In this document: piece after piece, positions 7,972-16,252 of the stretch
Numbering within the stretch: the first letter of the stretch is position 1
Layout of the letters: each line of letters begins with the position of its first letter
Assembly (NCBI RefSeq): GCF_030757795.1
Contig: NZ_JAUQWH010000023.1
Span: 1 to 64,000, forward strand
Direction: 5' to 3'
Length of the DNA: 64,000 nt
Origin: Actinoplanes oryzae
Lineage (GTDB): Bacteria; Actinomycetota; Actinomycetes; Mycobacteriales; Micromonosporaceae
Translations under genes and position numbers: made by a program
Notes under the pieces: generated by a model
Seen by the model: only the letters and a program-made list of their open reading frames with translations
Databases searched by the model: none
What the model was told of the DNA's origin: nothing

Positions 7972-9308
7972 GGCGCCTGGGACTCCGCGCCCGGGTCACG
8001 GCCGCGTTCGCCGTCGGGGCGCTGGCCCTGTCGGCGTGCGTGACCCTGGTCTCGTACGAGTTGACCCGCCGCACCCTGGCGCAGGAGCGCGAGAGCACCG
8101 CCGTGCGCGCGGCCTACTTCGACGCCGCGGTGGTCGACTCGGGCCTGGCCGGGAGCGATCCGGACGTGCTGGCGCTGCTGCGGTCGCTGGACACCGGGGC
8201 CGACCGCGACGCCCTGCTCCAATGGCACGGCCGGTGGTACTCCCTGACGGCCGACCTGCCCGTACGCGCCGCCGTGCCGCCGCCGCTGCAGGCCCTGGCG
8301 CAGCGGGGTGAGGCCGGGGCGCAGCGCATCCACCGGGACGGGACGGCCATGCTCGTGGTCGCGGTGCCGTTGTCGGCGTCCGCGGTGCTCTACGAGCTCG
8401 TGTCGCTGCGCGAGCTGGAGCGCACCCTGCAGCTGCTGGCGCTGGTCCTGCTCGTGGTCGCGGTCCTGGTCGCGGGTGGCGGGGCGGCGGTCGGCTGGTA
8501 CGTCACCCGGCACTCCCTGCGCCCCCTCACCGCCGTCGTGGCGACCGCCCGGGACCTCGCCGGGGGCAACCTCGACGCGCGCATGGACCCGCACACCGAG
8601 CCCGAGCTGGCGCAGCTGTCGGCCTCGTTCAACCACATGGCGGACGAGCTCAGCCGCCGGATGGCCCGCGACCGGCGCTTCGCGGCCGACGTCAGCCACG
8701 AGCTCCGGTCGCCGCTGCAGACCCTGTCCGCGGCCGCCAGCGTGGTCGAGCGCCGGCGGGAGGGGCTGGACGAGCGGTCGGCCGAGGCGCTGGGCATGAT
8801 CACCGAGGAGATCGCCCGCTTCCAGGCGCTCGTCGACGACCTGATCGAGCTGGCCCGCAGCGACCAGCCCGCGCACCGGGAGGCCACCGACATCGCCGAG
8901 CTCGCCCGCAAGGTGCTGCGCCGGTACGGGCTCACCGCCGGGCTGGTCGAGGTGCTGCCCGGCACGGCCGGCGACTGGCATGTCGACCGGCGCCGCATCG
9001 AGCAGGCGCTGGGCAATCTGGTCGACAACGCCCAGCGGTACGGCGGGGGAGTCACGGCCGTACGCGTGGGTCCGTGCTTCGTGGAGGTCGACGACGCCGG
9101 GCCGGGCGTGCCGGCGGACCAGCGCGAGATCATCTTCGACCGGTTCGTGCGTGGCGCCGCGGCGAACGGGCGCGGCGACAGCGACGGCACCGGACTCGGC
9201 CTGTCCATCGTCGCCCAGCACGCCGCCGCCCACGAGGGCCGCGCCTCGGTGTCGGACCGTCCCGGCGGCGGCGCCCGCTTCCGCATCGACCTGTCCGGGT
9301 GCGCGTGA
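7968..9308 (+). CDS. Two-component sensor histidine kinase (HAMP type)
   Basis: A 446-aa kinase, partner of the preceding regulator (GTGA overlap). The first membrane helix is at about residues 10-31, followed by an extracytoplasmic loop of about 120 aa and a second helix at about 153-179. A HAMP linker (RHSLRPLTAVVATARDLAGG region) follows, then the phosphoacceptor DVSHELRSPLQTLS with H244, an N-box (LVDNAQRYGGG), a G1 box (DDAGPGVP) and a G2 box (GTGLGLSIV). All catalytic boxes are present. The GTG start at 7968 is fixed by the coupling and by the first helix. It overlaps the lipoprotein start by 3 bp, so sensor and lipoprotein are co-translated. The extracellular loop is the likely sensing surface. 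Confidence 0.93.
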   Translation: MRRLGLRARVTAAFAVGALALSACVTLVSYELTRRTLAQERESTAVRAAYFDAAVVDSGLAGSDPDVLALLRSLDTGADRDALLQWHGRWYSLTADLPVRAAVPPPLQALAQRGEAGAQRIHRDGTAMLVVAVPLSASAVLYELVSLRELERTLQLLALVLLVVAVLVAGGGAAVGWYVTRHSLRPLTAVVATARDLAGGNLDARMDPHTEPELAQLSASFNHMADELSRRMARDRRFAADVSHELRSPLQTLSAAASVVERRREGLDERSAEALGMITEEIARFQALVDDLIELARSDQPAHREATDIAELARKVLRRYGLTAGLVEVLPGTAGDWHVDRRRIEQALGNLVDNAQRYGGGVTAVRVGPCFVEVDDAGPGVPADQREIIFDRFVRGAAANGRGDSDGTGLGLSIVAQHAAAHEGRASVSDRPGGGARFRIDLSGCA

Positions 9309-9865
9309 TGCGCCGGCTGGTGGTGCTCGTTTCTGTCGTTTCGCTCACCGCGTGCGGGCTGCCCGCCCAGGACCAGCCGCACCGCGTCGACCTGCCGCGC
9401 CCGCCGCTGACGGCCGCGCTGCCCAGCGTCGCGGCCGGCCGGCCCGGGGCCTACGCCGAGATCCTGTGCCTGGTCCGGGACGATCAGCTGGTCCAGGCCG
9501 TACGCCGCATCGACGCCCCGCCCGACGCCCAGCGCCAGCTGACCCACCTGCTGGCCGGCCCCGACGAGGCCGAGCGGGACACCGGCCTGACCACGGCGCT
9601 CACCGGCCTCACCCTGACGGTGTCCCGGTCCCCCTCCGGCAGCGAGGCCCGCGTGGAGGTCGCCGAGTCCGACGAGTCGGCGGCCATCGTCGACGACGCG
9701 CTCACGTACGGACAGATCGTCTGCACCCTCACCTCCCGCCCGGACGTCAGCGCCGTCGTCTTCACCCGCCACGGCCAGCTCCTCGAGGTGCCCCGCGCGG
9801 ACGGCTCCCTCTCCCGCGACCCCCTCACCGGCAACGACTACGCGGCTCTGATCGCCCCGGGCTGA
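9308..9865 (+). CDS. GerMN-domain lipoprotein
   Basis: A 185-aa exported lipoprotein: a short signal peptide with lipobox LTAC puts the lipidated Cys at residue 16. The remainder is one GerMN-like alpha/beta domain (LLAGPDEAERDTGLTTALTG, then a second strand-helix unit near SDESAAIVDDALTYGQIVCTL). GerMN domains occur in the sporulation protein GerM and in LpqB, which modulates the MtrB kinase. The gene overlaps the kinase stop, so the lipoprotein probably tunes the sensor at the outer face of the membrane. That role is inference from the MtrAB-LpqB analogy. Confidence 0.85.
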   Translation: MRRLVVLVSVVSLTACGLPAQDQPHRVDLPRPPLTAALPSVAAGRPGAYAEILCLVRDDQLVQAVRRIDAPPDAQRQLTHLLAGPDEAERDTGLTTALTGLTLTVSRSPSGSEARVEVAESDESAAIVDDALTYGQIVCTLTSRPDVSAVVFTRHGQLLEVPRADGSLSRDPLTGNDYAALIAPG

Positions 9866-9928
9866 CCGGCCGTGTCCCGCTCGGATCGCCCTCGCCGCCT
9901 CCGGCCTGCCGGGGCTATCCTGGGCTCC

Positions 9929-10246
9929 GTGAACCCGCCCGCCGAGCTGCCGGCCTGGGAGCAGCTCCGGGTGCGCCAGGCCGAGTCCGACTACGCCGCC
10001 GTCGCCAAGGACGTGCGCATCGCGTACGCGCTGTGGTGCGTCACCGGCCTCCTCGGCGGCCACCGCTTCTACCTCGGCGACACCGCCCGCTCGATGGCCA
10101 TGCTCTTCACCCTCGGCGGCCTCGGCGTCTGGACTCTCGTCGACCTCTTCCTCGTCGCCCGCCGGGTCCGCACCGTCAACCGCACCCGCCGCGCCGCCGT
10201 CATGGCCCGCTACCACCTCCTCGACGGCACCGCCGAGTCTCGCTGA
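9929..10246 (+). CDS. TM2-domain membrane protein
   Basis: A small membrane protein (105 aa). It has the TM2-domain pattern: a helix starting at AYALWCVTGLLGGHRFYLGD (two helices joined by a short turn with the conserved G-G-H-R-F-Y-L-G), then a second helix near LFTLGGLGVWTLVDLFLV. The function of TM2 proteins is unknown. The start is taken as GTG 9929, which lies 7 nt after a TATCCT box (9916-9921) and so looks leaderless; an upstream in-frame GTG at 9872 has no ribosome-binding site and adds an Arg-rich tail unlike the family. It sits between a two-component cassette and an acetyltransferase with no obvious link. Confidence 0.82.
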   Translation: MNPPAELPAWEQLRVRQAESDYAAVAKDVRIAYALWCVTGLLGGHRFYLGDTARSMAMLFTLGGLGVWTLVDLFLVARRVRTVNRTRRAAVMARYHLLDGTAESR

Positions 10247-10280
10247 CCCGCTGCCGGCGCCCGCCTGCTAGCGTGCCCGC

Positions 10281-11003
10281 ATGCCGGATCTGGGACCCGT
10301 CGCATGGCCACCCGCCCCGATCAGGACCGAGCGCCTGGTCCTGCGCCAGTCCGAGGCCCGGGACCGGGCGACGTTCCTCGAGTTGTCCGCGTCGCCCGAG
10401 GTCAGCGCCTATCTCGGCGGCCCGCAACCCCGCGACGAGCTCGAACGCACCCTGCCCGGCGTGCCCGGCCGGCGCCCCGGCGTCTTCGTCGTCGAGCTCG
10501 CGGCGCCCCCCTGCCAGGGCGGGCCGACCCCGTCCGGCCGCGCCACAAGCACCCCGTCCGGCCGCGACGCGGCCACCTTGCCCGGCCGCGACACGGCCAC
10601 CCTGCCCGGCCGCGACACGGCCACCGCGTCGGGCGGCGACGCGGCCACCCCGCCCGGCCGCGACACGGACGCGCCCGGCGGGCGTGGACCAGCCATCGGC
10701 ACTGTCATGCTGGAGCGGCGCAACCTCGGCCCCAGGGACCGCGTCCGTCCCGAGCGTGGCGAGGTCGACCTCGGCTACCTGTTCCTGCCGGAGGCGTGGG
10801 GCCACGGGTACGCCGCCGAAGCCTGCGCGGCGGCCCTCGCCTGGTTCGACGGTGCGTTGCCCGGCGAGCCGGTGGTGCTCTGCACGCAGACGGCGAACCT
10901 CCCGTCGATGCGGCTCGCGGCCAGGCTGGGCTTCGGTGAGGTGCAGCGGTTCGAGGCGTTCGGTGCCGAGCAGTGGTTCGGGATGCGGCCGCCGCGCCGG
11001 TGA
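10281..11003 (+). CDS. GNAT-family N-acetyltransferase with an in-frame repeat expansion
   Basis: A 240-aa RimJ/RimL-type acetyltransferase. N-terminal TERLVLRQSEARDRATF and the acetyl-CoA signature region (LGYLFLPEAWGHGYAAEAC, then NLPSMRLAARLGF) are intact. Between the early strands, residues 83-138 are replaced by seven copies of an eight-residue Thr/Pro/Gly/Arg/Asp-rich unit, which would loop out of the fold. Without this insert the protein has the usual length of about 180 aa. The ATG at 10281 lies 6 nt after a TAGCGT box and looks leaderless. The substrate (protein N-terminus or small amine) is unknown. Whether the enzyme is active with the insert is open. Confidence 0.88.
   Translation: MPDLGPVAWPPAPIRTERLVLRQSEARDRATFLELSASPEVSAYLGGPQPRDELERTLPGVPGRRPGVFVVELAAPPCQGGPTPSGRATSTPSGRDAATLPGRDTATLPGRDTATASGGDAATPPGRDTDAPGGRGPAIGTVMLERRNLGPRDRVRPERGEVDLGYLFLPEAWGHGYAAEACAAALAWFDGALPGEPVVLCTQTANLPSMRLAARLGFGEVQRFEAFGAEQWFGMRPPRR
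10527..10694 (+). repeat. 24-bp in-frame minisatellite inside the GNAT gene
   Basis: Seven 24-bp units, each encoding T-x-x-G-R-D-x-A or a close variant. The central two units are identical at protein level; outer ones diverge. Unit length is a multiple of three, so the frame is kept through the gene. It looks like replication-slippage expansion in a surface loop. Confidence 0.85.
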
Positions 11004-11006
11004 CAG

Positions 11007-11831
11007 TCAGTCGTCCGGGTCCTCCTTGACGCGGGCCACGAGCTGCGTGGGGTTGACGAAGCGCAGCGCCACGACCAGCAGCACCAGCATCATCGCCGTG
11101 TAGACGACGGCCATCGCGTCGACCGACTGCTGCGCGCGGATGCCGGCCGCCGACATCGAGTAGAACAGCGCCACGACGAGCGTCTGGGAGTCCGGCCCCG
11201 CCGTCAGGAACGTCAGTTCGAACATGCCCACCGTGCGCACCACGACCAGGATGCTCGCGGCCAGGATGCCCGGCACCAGCAGCGGGGCCAGGACCTTCAG
11301 GAAGATCTGCCGGGTACGCGCACCGCACATGCGCGCCGCCCGTTCGACGGCCGGGTCGATCTGCTCGATGAACGGCGTCATGGTCAGGATGACGAACGGG
11401 ATCGACGGGACGAGGTTGGCGAGCACGACCCCGGAGAGGTGCCCGGCGAAGCCGTACTTGTAGAGCACCGTGGCGAGCGGAATTCCGTACGTCATGGGTG
11501 GCATCAGAATCGGCAGCAGAAAGAGCAGATAAAGCGCGCGCCGCCCGGGAAAGGCGCGGCGGGCCAGCACGTAGGACGCCGGCACGCCCACGAGGACGGA
11601 GATGACCGCCACGAGCAGGCAGACGGCGAGCGTGACGCCGAGGACGGGCAGCAGCGTGAACTCGTCCCAGGCCTGGCCGTACCAGCCGGTGGTCCAGCCC
11701 TCGGGCAGCCACGTGTCGAACCACCGCGTGCCGAAGGAGTTCACGACCACCGACCCGACGACGCCGGCCAGCCCGATGAAGAAGATGACGACCGCGGTCC
11801 ACATGAACCACGCGCCGATCCGCAGTCGCAT
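11007..11831 (-). CDS. ABC transporter permease (binding-protein-dependent importer)
   Basis: A 274-aa integral membrane permease with about six helices (for example residues 12-32, 68-90, 105-127, 135-155, 190-215 and 240-262). The EAA-loop region that contacts the ATPase is recognisable as AARMCGARTRQIFLKVLAPLL. The ATG at 11831 is chosen because the hydrophobic helix follows at once. It is the last gene of a four-gene importer operon (binding protein, ATPase, permease, permease), 64 bp after the first permease. The cassette type is that of iron(III)/putrescine/2-aminoethylphosphonate transporters. The cargo is not determined. Confidence 0.9.
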   Translation of the reverse strand: MRLRIGAWFMWTAVVIFFIGLAGVVGSVVVNSFGTRWFDTWLPEGWTTGWYGQAWDEFTLLPVLGVTLAVCLLVAVISVLVGVPASYVLARRAFPGRRALYLLFLLPILMPPMTYGIPLATVLYKYGFAGHLSGVVLANLVPSIPFVILTMTPFIEQIDPAVERAARMCGARTRQIFLKVLAPLLVPGILAASILVVVRTVGMFELTFLTAGPDSQTLVVALFYSMSAAGIRAQQSVDAMAVVYTAMMLVLLVVALRFVNPTQLVARVKEDPDD

Positions 11832-11895
11832 CAGCCCTGTCCTCCGCTCGTGATGTCGGCGTGGATCGGCCCGCGCGTTGTCAGCCGCCGTCGCA

Positions 11896-12770
11896 TCAGC
11901 CTTTTCCTCCGCTCGTGGTGCCGGTGTAGAGCAGGCTGCGCAGGCCGAGCACCACGGCGATGACGACGAGCTCGACCAGTCCCATGATGAGGGCGGCCGC
12001 GCTCCCGCCCGCGTAGTCGTAGCGCACATAGGCGGCCTCGTACGCGGCGATGGAGATGACCCGCGTGCTGCCGGCCGGATCGCCGACCAGGATCGCGGAC
12101 GGGAACACGCTGAAAGCGAGCACGAACGTGAGGCAGAACGTGGTCGCCAGCCCCGGTGCGAGCAAGGGCAGCGTGATCCGGAAGAACCGCTGCGCCCAGC
12201 CCGCGCCCAGGGTTGCGCCGGCCCTTTCGAGGCTCGGGTCGATCCCGGACAGGTAGGAGAGCACGAGCAGGAAGGCGAACGGGAACCCGGTGATCACCAG
12301 GGACAGGAACACCCCCCAGTAGTTGTGCACGAGCGTCACCGGGGAGTCGATGACACCGATGCCGAGGAGGGCGCGATTGACCCAGCCCGCCGGGCCCAGG
12401 AAGTTCAGCAGCCCCTCGGCCGTGAGCACGGTCCCCAGCGTGATGGGGACGACCAGCACGGTGGTCAGCAACCGCTTCCCGCGGAACCGCCCCCGCATCC
12501 GGTACGCCACGGGAACCGATGCCAGCACGTTCAGCAGCGCGGCCGGCAGGGCGATCCGCAGCGTCGTGAGAATGGTGTCGCGCTGGTAGGCGTCGGTGAA
12601 GAACTCGCGGTAGGCCCCGAGCACGCCGCCCTGCTCCGGTTGCAGGGACAGCCCGAGCCCGTAGCAGAACGGGTAGATGAACAGGGCCGCGACGAACAGC
12701 GTGGCGGGCACCAGCAGGAACAACTGACGATCGATGCCACGGTCCGCCAGCCGGTGGCTGAGGGCGACCA

Positions 12771-12771
<1 letters not shown>
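11896..12771 (-). CDS. ABC transporter permease (binding-protein-dependent importer)
   Basis: A 291-aa six-helix permease, with helices near 17-37, 68-90, 104-125, 150-175, 210-235 and 262-283. The EAA loop is ERAGATLGAGWAQRFFRITLPL. The start at ATG 12771 overlaps the ATPase stop by one base (TGATG); a GTG one codon upstream is also possible. It pairs with the second permease downstream to form the membrane channel of the same importer. The helix order and ATPase type match the POT/Fbp importer group for polyamines, iron or phosphonates. Confidence 0.9.
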
Positions 12772-13813
<1,042 letters not shown>

Positions 13814-13817
<4 letters not shown>

Positions 13818-15022
13818 TTCTTCACCTTGTTCCCGCCGACTTCCCGGTCCCACCGGTCGAAGGCCGCCACGAGCGCCTTGGCCTCCAGCGGCACCTCCAG
13901 CGGATGGCCGGCGATCAGCTGGTCGTACTCCGGGCGGCCGAATTCCTCGACGGCCTTGCGGCTGTCCTCCGGCGCCATGGACAGCGGCACGTCCTTGACG
14001 GCCGGGCCCGGATAGAAATAGCCCTTGTCGTACGCCTTCGCCTGCTGCTCCGGCGTCAGCATGAACCCGATCAGCGCCAGCACCGCGGCCTGCTTGTCGG
14101 TCGAGACGCCCTTGGGCACGACGGCGTAGTGCGCGTCGGTGATCCAGTGGAAGCCCTCGAGCGTGCCGACCTTCGCCTCCTTGGGCACCGTGCCGAGCAC
14201 CCGCGGATTGATGTCCCAGCCGGTCGTCGAGGCGATGATCTTCGCGGACCCGTTGGCGAGGTTCTTCATCGTCTCGCTCGTGCTCGACGGGTACAGCGTC
14301 ACGTACTTGTCGAGTTGTTTCAGGAAGTCCCACGTCTTGTTCCAGCCGCCGGCCGGGTCCTTGGGGTCGCTGTCGCCGAGCAGATAGGGCAGGCCCATGA
14401 GGAAGGTCCGGCCGGGACCCGAGTTGGAGGGGCGGGCGTACTGGAACCCGCCCGGGTTGGCCCTGGCCCAGTCGAGCAACGCCTGCGCGGTCGCCGGGGG
14501 AGTGGCCACGTTCTTGGGCAGGTACTCGATGAGCGGGCCCGACGGGTAGTAGGTGACCGTGACACCGGCGTTGCCCGCGAGCTTCTGCATGGCCGCCGCG
14601 CCCGGCAGGTAATTGGTCATTCCGGTGAGGCGGCTCGCGTAGGCCGGCAGCAGGTCGATCCAGAGGCCCTGGTCGATCCCGGCGGCCAGCCCGTCGACGC
14701 CGGTCAGCACCAGGTCGATGTCGACGCGCCCGGCGCCCTGCTGCGCCTTGACCTTGCCGACCAGCTCGGGAGCGGTCGCCTTGGTGTAGGTGACCTTGCC
14801 GATGACGTCGTCGTTGCGGGCCACGAAGTCGTCGATCATCGGCTGGGTGAGTTGCAGGTTGCCGGCGACGTCGAGGACGTTGACGGTCTGCGGTGACGAC
14901 GGCTTGTCCGGCACCGGGCCGCTGGTCGTCCCGGTGTTGCCGCCCTGGTCGGGGGCGCTGCACGCGGCGAGGCCGGCCGCCGCTGCGGTCATGACGAGGA
15001 ACTGGCGTCTGCTGGACGGCAT
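13814..15022 (-). CDS. Extracellular solute-binding lipoprotein of the ABC importer
   Basis: A 402-aa binding protein that captures the cargo outside the membrane. It begins with SRRQFLVMTAAAAG, a twin-arginine-like export signal, ending at lipobox LAAC with a Cys at residue 21. The mature part is a two-lobe family-1-type binding fold with Asn/Gly-rich hinge segments (VDIDLVLTGVDGLAAGIDQG; NPGGFQYARPSNSGPGR). It resembles iron/polyamine/phosphonate binding proteins, not the sugar-binding class. It is the first gene of the importer operon; a LacI regulator starts 108 bp further on, reading the same way. The promoter must lie within 15023-15130. Confidence 0.9.
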
Positions 15023-15130
15023 GGCTCTGCTCCTTGCGAAGGGGTCCGGCGAAGAGATCGGGGTGAGGCGGTCCGGGCGGAGGATCGGAAGTGCGGAGGG
15101 AAGGGCGCGGGGAGGACGCGGACGCGACCG

Positions 15131-16117
15131 TCAATGAGGCCGGGCGACGTCGGTGGAGGCGCGCACGATCAGCTGCGTGGGCAGCTTGCGGTGCACGGGC
15201 GTACGCGCGGGATCCGCCATCGTCTCCACCAGGACGTCCACCCCGGCCTGCCCCAGCTTGTCCATGTCGACGCCGATCGTGGTGAGTGCGGGGCTGACGA
15301 GGCTGGACAGCAGGATCCCGTCGAAGCCGATGACACTGATGTCCTCGGGCACGTGGATGTTGCGCGCCCGGAGGCGGTTGAGCAGACCCAGCGCGGTCAG
15401 GTCGTTGAAGGCCAGCACGGCCGTGACGCCGGTGGTCAGCACCACGTCGGCCACGGCGGCGCCACCCTCCACGGTGGGCGGTGCGGTGCCCACCTCGATC
15501 AGCTCGATCGGGCGTGGCTCGGCGGCCTGACGCAGGCCGCGCAGGCGCTCCCGGTTGGCCCAGGAGGTGTGCGGCCCGGCCACGTACGCCACCCGCTGGT
15601 GTCCCAGCGCGTGCAGGTGGACGAGCGCCTGGGCCATGCCGCCCGCGGCGTCGAGGGTCACCGACGGGAACGGCGCGAGCCGCCGGTTGAGCAGCACGGT
15701 CGGAACCTGGCCGCGGAGGGCCCGCAGCTCCTCGTCGCTGGAGCGCGGCGAGCACAGCAGCAGGCCGTCCACCTGTTTCACCAGGGCCTGGATGAGCAGC
15801 GTCTCGACGGCGGGGTCCTCGTCGATGTCGCTGAGGAAGACCGAGTGGCCGAGCGTCCGGGCGCGGGTCTGCGCGGCCTTGACGATGCCCGCGAAGAAGG
15901 GATTGGCGAGGTCGGGCAGGATCACGCCCAGGTTGCCGGTGCGCCCGGTGCTCAGGGCGCGGGCGGCCCGGTTGGGCACGTAGCCCAGGTCGCGCACGGC
16001 CCGTTCGACCTGCTCACGGGTCCCGGGCCGGACCGCGCCGGGGTTCGCCAGGGCCCGGCACACCGACGACGGCGACACTCCGGCCAGCCGTGCCACGTCT
16101 CTGATCGTGACGGTCAT
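15131..16117 (-). CDS. LacI-family transcriptional regulator
   Basis: A 328-aa repressor. The N-terminal headpiece TIRDVARLAGVSPSSVCRAL holds the helix-turn-helix, and a hinge helix follows near VPNRAARAL. The rest is the periplasmic-binding-protein-like sugar-sensing core (GVILPDLANPFFAGI; DGLLLCSPRSSDEELRAL; AVLAFNDLTALG; GFDGI). The start is ATG 16117. A perfect LacI-type palindrome lies 43 bp upstream, between this gene and the divergent GH35 gene, so the simplest model is autoregulation plus control of the beta-galactosidase by a galactoside-derived inducer. Control of the importer downstream on the same strand is possible by read-through but shows no operator of its own. Confidence 0.93.
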   Translation of the reverse strand: MTVTIRDVARLAGVSPSSVCRALANPGAVRPGTREQVERAVRDLGYVPNRAARALSTGRTGNLGVILPDLANPFFAGIVKAAQTRARTLGHSVFLSDIDEDPAVETLLIQALVKQVDGLLLCSPRSSDEELRALRGQVPTVLLNRRLAPFPSVTLDAAGGMAQALVHLHALGHQRVAYVAGPHTSWANRERLRGLRQAAEPRPIELIEVGTAPPTVEGGAAVADVVLTTGVTAVLAFNDLTALGLLNRLRARNIHVPEDISVIGFDGILLSSLVSPALTTIGVDMDKLGQAGVDVLVETMADPARTPVHRKLPTQLIVRASTDVARPH

Positions 16118-16159
16118 GCCGCTCTCCCCGCACTGGAAGACATCGACATGCGTCAGTCT

Positions 16160-16170
16160 GAAACCGTTTC
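16160..16170. promoter_or_regulatory. LacI-type operator between lacI-like and GH35 genes
   Basis: GAAACCGTTTC: 5-bp arms GAAAC and GTTTC around a central C. It matches the LacI/PurR family operator style. It lies 43 bp before the regulator start and 83 bp before the GH35 start, in the shared divergent promoter region. No second copy lies upstream of the ABC importer. Confidence 0.75.
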
Positions 16171-16252
16171 CGGAACATTGTCAACCGATGTCAGAAGCGT
16201 TGACGAATGTCGATGAGGAGGCGTTGACTGGGCGGGTCGGGAGGCGGTGCGG

